Source: Rhodanobacteraceae bacterium (GTDB lineage: Bacteria; Pseudomonadota; Gammaproteobacteria; Xanthomonadales; Rhodanobacteraceae). Taken from it: a stretch of DNA of 35,637 bases. Where the stretch lies: assembly GCA_003142815.1 (NCBI GenBank), contig PLNP01000033.1:1-35637 (forward strand), read 5' to 3'. The position numbers and the translations under genes are program-made. The notes under the pieces were generated by a model that was given only the letters and a program-made list of their open reading frames with translations, made no database searches and was not told the origin of the DNA. Every line of letters begins with the position of its first letter. Within the stretch, counting starts at the first letter, position 1. Shown piece by piece: positions 31,479 through 35,637 of the stretch.

Positions 31479-33731
31479 TTAAATCAACCGCCGCACGGCC
31501 TCGAGCAGATTGCTCTGGTCGAAGCTGCTTTTGACGAGGTAGGCGTTGGCGCCGGCGTCGATGCCGCGCTCGCGGTCCTCCCGCGTTTCCAGCGCCGTCA
31601 CCAGCACCACCGGAAGTTCCGCCAGTTTTTTGTCGGCGCGAATTCTTGCCGTCAGGTCGAAGCCGTTCAGCCGCGGCATTTCCACATCGGAAACAACCAG
31701 GTCGAACTTTTCGGTGCGCAACAGGGTGAATGCCTCCATCCCGTCCACCGCGATTTTCACGTTGTATCCCGCCGACTCCAGGATGCCTTTCAGCAGCATC
31801 CGCGACGTGATCGAATCCTCGGCGACGAGAATGGTCCTGGTTTCGGCTTGTATCGGCACCGCCCCTGCGGCCGCCCGCGCCGGTGTACCGGTAACTTTTC
31901 GGGCGGATTTGAGCAGGTCGGCGACGTTGAGAATCGGCACGACTTGGCCGGAGCCCAGTACCGTAGCGGCGGCGACGTTGCGCACGCGTGACAGGGGCTT
32001 CACCAGCGGCTTGACCAGCACCTCCCGTTCGTCCAGAACGGCGTCCACCGCGAACGCAATGCGTTGCTCGCCGCTGCCGAGAACGATCACCGGTGCGCCT
32101 GCGCGAGGCGTGGCTTGCCGCTCCACCGACGGCAATTCCAGGGCGTCGGCCAGTTGCACCATGGATACGGCGCGTCCGTCAAACGAGAGGGTCTCGCGAC
32201 CTTCGACGGTTCGAATGTCGTCGGACCTGGCGCGCGCCACGCGCTCGACCTGGGCGGTCGGCACCACCAACAGCCGCCCGGCCGCTTCGACCAGGATGCC
32301 GCGAAACGTTGCCCGCGTCGCGGGCATGACGATGCAGAAAGCGGTTCCCAGGCCCGGTCGGCTCTCGACCGAGACTTCCCCACCCAGCTTTTCGGCTTTT
32401 TCCCGCACGATCGCCAGTCCCAGCCCGCGGCCGGACAGTTGCGTGATGATCGGACTGGTAGACACTTCGGACTGGAAAATCAACGCCTGCGCCTCGGACT
32501 CGTCGAGCCGGGCTGCCTCCTCTGCTGAGATCAGGCCGTTCTTGACTGCCGATGCTTTCAGCTTGCCGGTGTCGATGCCTCCGCCGTCGTCGGACACAAT
32601 CAGCCGCACTTTGTTGCCGCTAATTTGAGACACCGCAAGCGTGATCGTGGCCCGGGGCAGCTTGCCGCGCTGGGTGCGCTCGCCGTGGGATTCGATGCCG
32701 TGATCGACGCAGTTGCGCAGCAGGTGAATGAGCGGGTCCTTCATCTCCTCCAGAATGCGTTTGTCGATCTCGATCTCGTCGCCCTGAATCGTGAGGTCGG
32801 CTTCCTTGCCCTGGTCCCGGGAGAGATCGCGGACCAGTTTCGGGAACGATGCCGAAATCGTGGCAAACGGCAGCAGCAGCAGTTTTTTCGAATGCTCGAG
32901 CAGATCGTCTGCCAGCTTGCCGATGGCATAGTGGTCGTGTTCCGCTGTCCGGGTGAGCGCCGCGACTTTGCTCTCAAGTGATTTGAAATGGTCGAGGTTC
33001 CAATCGAGAAACTCCACCAGTTGGGCCAGGCCCGGGGGCTGGTCGGCGCGGTCGGGCGCCGGCCGATCAATCGCTTGGCGAAGTGCGCGCGCTTGCGGTT
33101 CAATCGCCGCCCATTCGTTTCTCCACGGCTCGAAGCAGTGCGCCAGTTCACGCAAGTCTTCCACGCGCTGGCCGGTGGTCAGTTTCACGGTGAGCATCTC
33201 CTCCGCTTCCACCAACCGCGCATCCAGTCCGGCGACGGCGATACGCACGGTTTCTTCGGAGGGAAAGTCCTTTTGCTCCGTGACCGGCGCCGGCGGAACA
33301 ACTTCCGCTGACGCGGGCAGAGAGACTTCCGGGTACCGGACCGGCTGATCAAACGACGACCGGGCGGCAGGCGCGGGTGCGCCGCGTGTAGCCTCCGGTG
33401 TGGACATCACGGCTGTAATGGCATCGAGCGCGCGGTGCAGCGTGTCGAACACGGTGAGCGATGGGGCGCTTTCCTGCCGCTTCCAGCCAGCGAACACGTC
33501 TTCCAGGAACTGGCACAGCGACTCGATCTGGGTGAAATCCACCGCACGCGCGGCGCCCTTCAAACTGTGCGCGGCGCGGAACACCGTCTCCACGATCTTG
33601 CTTTGTGCTTCAGGCGCAGGCGTTTGCTCCAGTTTCAGCAAACCCGCCGCGATCGCCTGCAAATGCTCAGCGGCCTCGACCTTGAAGGTCGCCCGGAGCT
33701 GTTTAAGGAATTCGTCTTTCTTGATGCTCAT
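31479..33731 (-). CDS. cheA: Hybrid chemotaxis histidine kinase CheA with C-terminal receiver
   Basis: 750-residue CheA-type kinase. The Hpt domain (residues 1-110) carries H55 in AAHSLKGAARAV. The central dimerisation/ATPase part has LIHLLRNCVDHGIE (N box), SDDGGGID (G1) and RGLGLAIV (G2). A CheW-like domain follows (about 470-600). The C-terminal receiver (about 625-750) has its aspartate in LVVSDVEMPRLNG. No P2 domain for CheY is seen. The attached receiver is the layout of WspE and FrzE rather than of flagellar CheA, which suggests an output other than the flagellar motor. It lies 14 nt after the chemoreceptor gene. Confidence 0.95.
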   Translation of the reverse strand: MSIKKDEFLKQLRATFKVEAAEHLQAIAAGLLKLEQTPAPEAQSKIVETVFRAAHSLKGAARAVDFTQIESLCQFLEDVFAGWKRQESAPSLTVFDTLHRALDAITAVMSTPEATRGAPAPAARSSFDQPVRYPEVSLPASAEVVPPAPVTEQKDFPSEETVRIAVAGLDARLVEAEEMLTVKLTTGQRVEDLRELAHCFEPWRNEWAAIEPQARALRQAIDRPAPDRADQPPGLAQLVEFLDWNLDHFKSLESKVAALTRTAEHDHYAIGKLADDLLEHSKKLLLLPFATISASFPKLVRDLSRDQGKEADLTIQGDEIEIDKRILEEMKDPLIHLLRNCVDHGIESHGERTQRGKLPRATITLAVSQISGNKVRLIVSDDGGGIDTGKLKASAVKNGLISAEEAARLDESEAQALIFQSEVSTSPIITQLSGRGLGLAIVREKAEKLGGEVSVESRPGLGTAFCIVMPATRATFRGILVEAAGRLLVVPTAQVERVARARSDDIRTVEGRETLSFDGRAVSMVQLADALELPSVERQATPRAGAPVIVLGSGEQRIAFAVDAVLDEREVLVKPLVKPLSRVRNVAAATVLGSGQVVPILNVADLLKSARKVTGTPARAAAGAVPIQAETRTILVAEDSITSRMLLKGILESAGYNVKIAVDGMEAFTLLRTEKFDLVVSDVEMPRLNGFDLTARIRADKKLAELPVVLVTALETREDRERGIDAGANAYLVKSSFDQSNLLEAVRRLI

Positions 33732-33745
33732 CGCGAATTCGCTCT

Positions 33746-35473
33746 CTAGACCCTGTAGCGTTCGACCATTTGCTTGAGTTGCTGTCCGAGTTCATTCAGG
33801 TTGCGCGCCGCGGTTTCCAGCTGTTTAGCGCCCGCCACGTTCTGGGTGCTCGCCTGCTTGATGCTCTCCATCGCGCCGGCGACCTGATCCACCCCCACCA
33901 ACTGCTGCTGACTCGACGCTGCAATCTGTGTCGCCGCCTGCGCCGCCTCGTTGACGCTGCCGGCCAGCGCCTGGATCGAACCGCCCGCCACTTCGGTCTG
34001 GCGGGTTCCGGCTTCCACCGCCTTGCCGCCTTCTTCGGTCGCCATCACTGCGGCGCCGGTGGCCTTCTGAATGTCGCCCAGGATGGTGCGCACCTGGTTG
34101 GTCGCCTGCCGCGATTGCTCGGCCAGGCTCTTGACTTCCTGCGCCACCACGCCGAAGCCCTTGCCGTGCTCGCCCGCCTTGGCCGCCTCGATCGCGGCGT
34201 TGACGGCCAGCAGGTTCGACTGCGTGGCGAGATCTTCCACCGTGGCGACGATCTGGCCGATGGCCTGGCTTTGCTCGGAGAGCCGCACCATGCTCGCGGC
34301 AATCGCTTCCATCTGCTGGCGGATGCGGTTCATGCCCGCGGCAACGTCCTCGGTGGACTTGCGCCCGCTCAAGGAAATCTGCGCCGCCTTCTGTGCGCTG
34401 TCGGAGACCAGTTTGGCCTTCTGGCTCGCCACCTGCGCCGTCTGCCGCACTTCTTCCACCGTGGTGGTGGTCTCGGTCACGGCCGCGGCGGACTCGCTGG
34501 CACTGGCGGCAAGCTGGGCGGTCGATGCGACGATCTCGCTCGCGGCCGAGCCCAGCACATTCGCTCCTTCAATAAGCCCGCGAATCTGCTCGCGCAGATT
34601 ATCGGACATGCGCGCGAAGGCGTTGCCCAGGACATCGTCTGGAGATTGGGGTTTGATGGTCGAGCGTAAATCTCCGGCGGCCATTTCCTCGGCGGCTCCG
34701 GCCATCGCGCGAAGAGACTGGGTCATGCGGTCGAATGTCCGCGCCAGCACTCCCACTTCGTCGCTCCGCGTATTGGTCTGAACGTTGACGCTCAGATCAC
34801 CGACGGTGATCCGTTCGGCCACGGCCGTAAGTTCCTGGAGCGGCCGGGAGATGTTGCGTGTGATGACGAATCCGGCCAGTGTTCCGAGCACCAAAGCGCC
34901 GAACGTACCAAGGAGGATGGTCCATTTCGCGTTTTCGGCATTGGCCTGCGCGGCCTCCACACGTTGCTTGAGCAGAGCGCTCTCTTCGTTCTGCATCTCG
35001 CCCACGACCTTGTGGATTTCGTCCATGAGCGCCTTGCCCCCGCCGGTCTTGGTGAACTGAACGACCGCGTCCAGCCCCTTGGTCCGGCGAACGTCAATGT
35101 TTTCCTTGGCAACAGTGAGCCGGTTCTTGACCAGCGGCTCCAGCGCGTCGAGGCGACGCTGCTGACGCGGGTTATCCCCGGTCAGTTTCCGAACCTCCTG
35201 GATGGTTGGGTCAATTTTGCCCAACGCGGTTTGATACGGCTCCAGGTAACTCTCCTCGCCGGTGAGCGCGTAGCCGCGCTGGCCGATTTCGACATCCTGC
35301 AGCAGCGAGAGCGTCTCCTCGAACCGCCCCAGCACTTCGTAGGTGTTTTTGCGGGAATCCGACGCTGCGATGAGTTGGGTCGTGCCGCGGTAGGAAACCA
35401 CCCCGACGATGACAAAAATCGCCAGAGCCAGGCCGAAGCCGATAGCGATCTTGGTTCCCACATTCCATTTCAT
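33746..35473 (-). CDS. Methyl-accepting chemoreceptor with CHASE3-like sensor
   Basis: 575-residue receptor. TM1 lies at about residues 8-28. A helical extracytoplasmic domain of about 150 residues has the CHASE3 signature [22 protein letters not shown]2 is at about 184-205. HAMP and a second HAMP-like segment (about 206-300) follow, then a long signalling hairpin with the conserved tip [28 protein letters not shown] (given in pieces: E-D-L-A-T-Q-S-N, then [15 protein letters not shown]). The C-terminus ends VERYRV with no CheR-docking pentapeptide. CHASE3 ligands are generally unknown. It is coupled with cheW 28 nt upstream and cheA downstream. Confidence 0.94.
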   Translation of the reverse strand: MKWNVGTKIAIGFGLALAIFVIVGVVSYRGTTQLIAASDSRKNTYEVLGRFEETLSLLQDVEIGQRGYALTGEESYLEPYQTALGKIDPTIQEVRKLTGDNPRQQRRLDALEPLVKNRLTVAKENIDVRRTKGLDAVVQFTKTGGGKALMDEIHKVVGEMQNEESALLKQRVEAAQANAENAKWTILLGTFGALVLGTLAGFVITRNISRPLQELTAVAERITVGDLSVNVQTNTRSDEVGVLARTFDRMTQSLRAMAGAAEEMAAGDLRSTIKPQSPDDVLGNAFARMSDNLREQIRGLIEGANVLGSAASEIVASTAQLAASASESAAAVTETTTTVEEVRQTAQVASQKAKLVSDSAQKAAQISLSGRKSTEDVAAGMNRIRQQMEAIAASMVRLSEQSQAIGQIVATVEDLATQSNLLAVNAAIEAAKAGEHGKGFGVVAQEVKSLAEQSRQATNQVRTILGDIQKATGAAVMATEEGGKAVEAGTRQTEVAGGSIQALAGSVNEAAQAATQIAASSQQQLVGVDQVAGAMESIKQASTQNVAGAKQLETAARNLNELGQQLKQMVERYRV

Positions 35474-35501
35474 GGCGTAGATCTCCGCTGCTTGTTGGTG
35501 T

Positions 35502-35637
35502 TCAACTTTCCACTTCCTCGTGCACGATTATTTTCGTGTCCGCCAGGATGCGATCCAGGTCGAGCACCACGAGGCGTTCGGCCGTCACGCCTTTCAGGTA
35601 GTCGGCTCGGATGCCGGTGAGGGTCGGCAGCGAGGGC
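35502..35637 (-). CDS. cheW: CheW-like coupling protein, C-terminal part (partial)
   Basis: Reading leftward from the window edge, the last 44 codons give [20 protein letters not shown], then [13 protein letters not shown], then [10 protein letters not shown] and a TGA at 35504-35502. This matches the C-terminal fold of CheW (…G…ERLVVLLDLDRIL). The start lies beyond the window. CheW links receptor and CheA in the array. It lies 28 nt before the receptor start, so it belongs to the same operon. Confidence 0.85.
   Translation of the reverse strand, partial: PSLPTLTGIRADYLKGVTAERLVVLDLDRILADTKIIVHEEVES

Overview
The window is a high-GC proteobacterial segment with two parts. Positions 1 to about 23,260 form an anaerobic (nitrate-respiring) accessory island. 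About 23,540 to the right end is a c-di-GMP and chemosensory signalling block on the minus strand, visibly less GC-rich and with different codon use. The gene set fits a denitrifying gammaproteobacterium, possibly of the Rhodanobacter/Xanthomonadales type (inference from gene content; no search was run).

Left part, in order: the 3' end of narG, then narH, narJ, narI and a parvulin-type isomerase as one overlapping operon, followed by a narK nitrate/nitrite transporter. Next come a small unknown gene on the minus strand, a SLAC1/TehA-type transporter, and ubiV and ubiU on the minus strand (O2-independent ubiquinone synthesis; their Fe-S cysteines line up with the E. coli proteins). An operon of an SDR dehydrogenase, a universal stress protein and a P-type ATPase fused to a C-terminal hemerythrin domain follows. 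Then an FNR-type O2 sensor with C20, C23, C29 and C122 at the E. coli positions, a GNAT acetyltransferase and a truncated beta-CASP metallo-beta-lactamase. FNR-like boxes (TTGAY-N4-RTCAR) precede several of these genes, so the island looks like a local FNR regulon carrying its own regulator.

At 16.1-22.2 kb a BigR/SqrR-like ArsR repressor with two widely spaced cysteines is divergent from a DUF2892 - DUF302 - RND adaptor - RND pump - OsmC operon. A perfect AT-rich palindrome lies between them. I read this as a candidate sulfide/persulfide-responsive efflux module. It is followed by a DnrO-like periplasmic protein with a well-formed FNR promoter and by a small four-cysteine protein. About 100 bp of the DnrO-like promoter and leader is also present, decayed and with its start codon changed to ACG, next to ubiU.

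Right part, transcribed leftward: cheW (partial), a CHASE3-like chemoreceptor, a CheA-REC hybrid kinase, CheB, a REC-GAF-PAS-GAF-GGDEF-EAL protein with a degenerate GGDEF motif, a membrane PAS-PAS-GGDEF cyclase with intact motifs, and a broken GGDEF-EAL pseudogene (internal deletion, frame change, amber codon). The layout is Wsp-like, a chemosensory array feeding c-di-GMP turnover, but its response-regulator output looks like a phosphodiesterase. A transposase relic resembling the IS30 family sits at the boundary between the two parts. No tRNA, rRNA or CRISPR array was seen.
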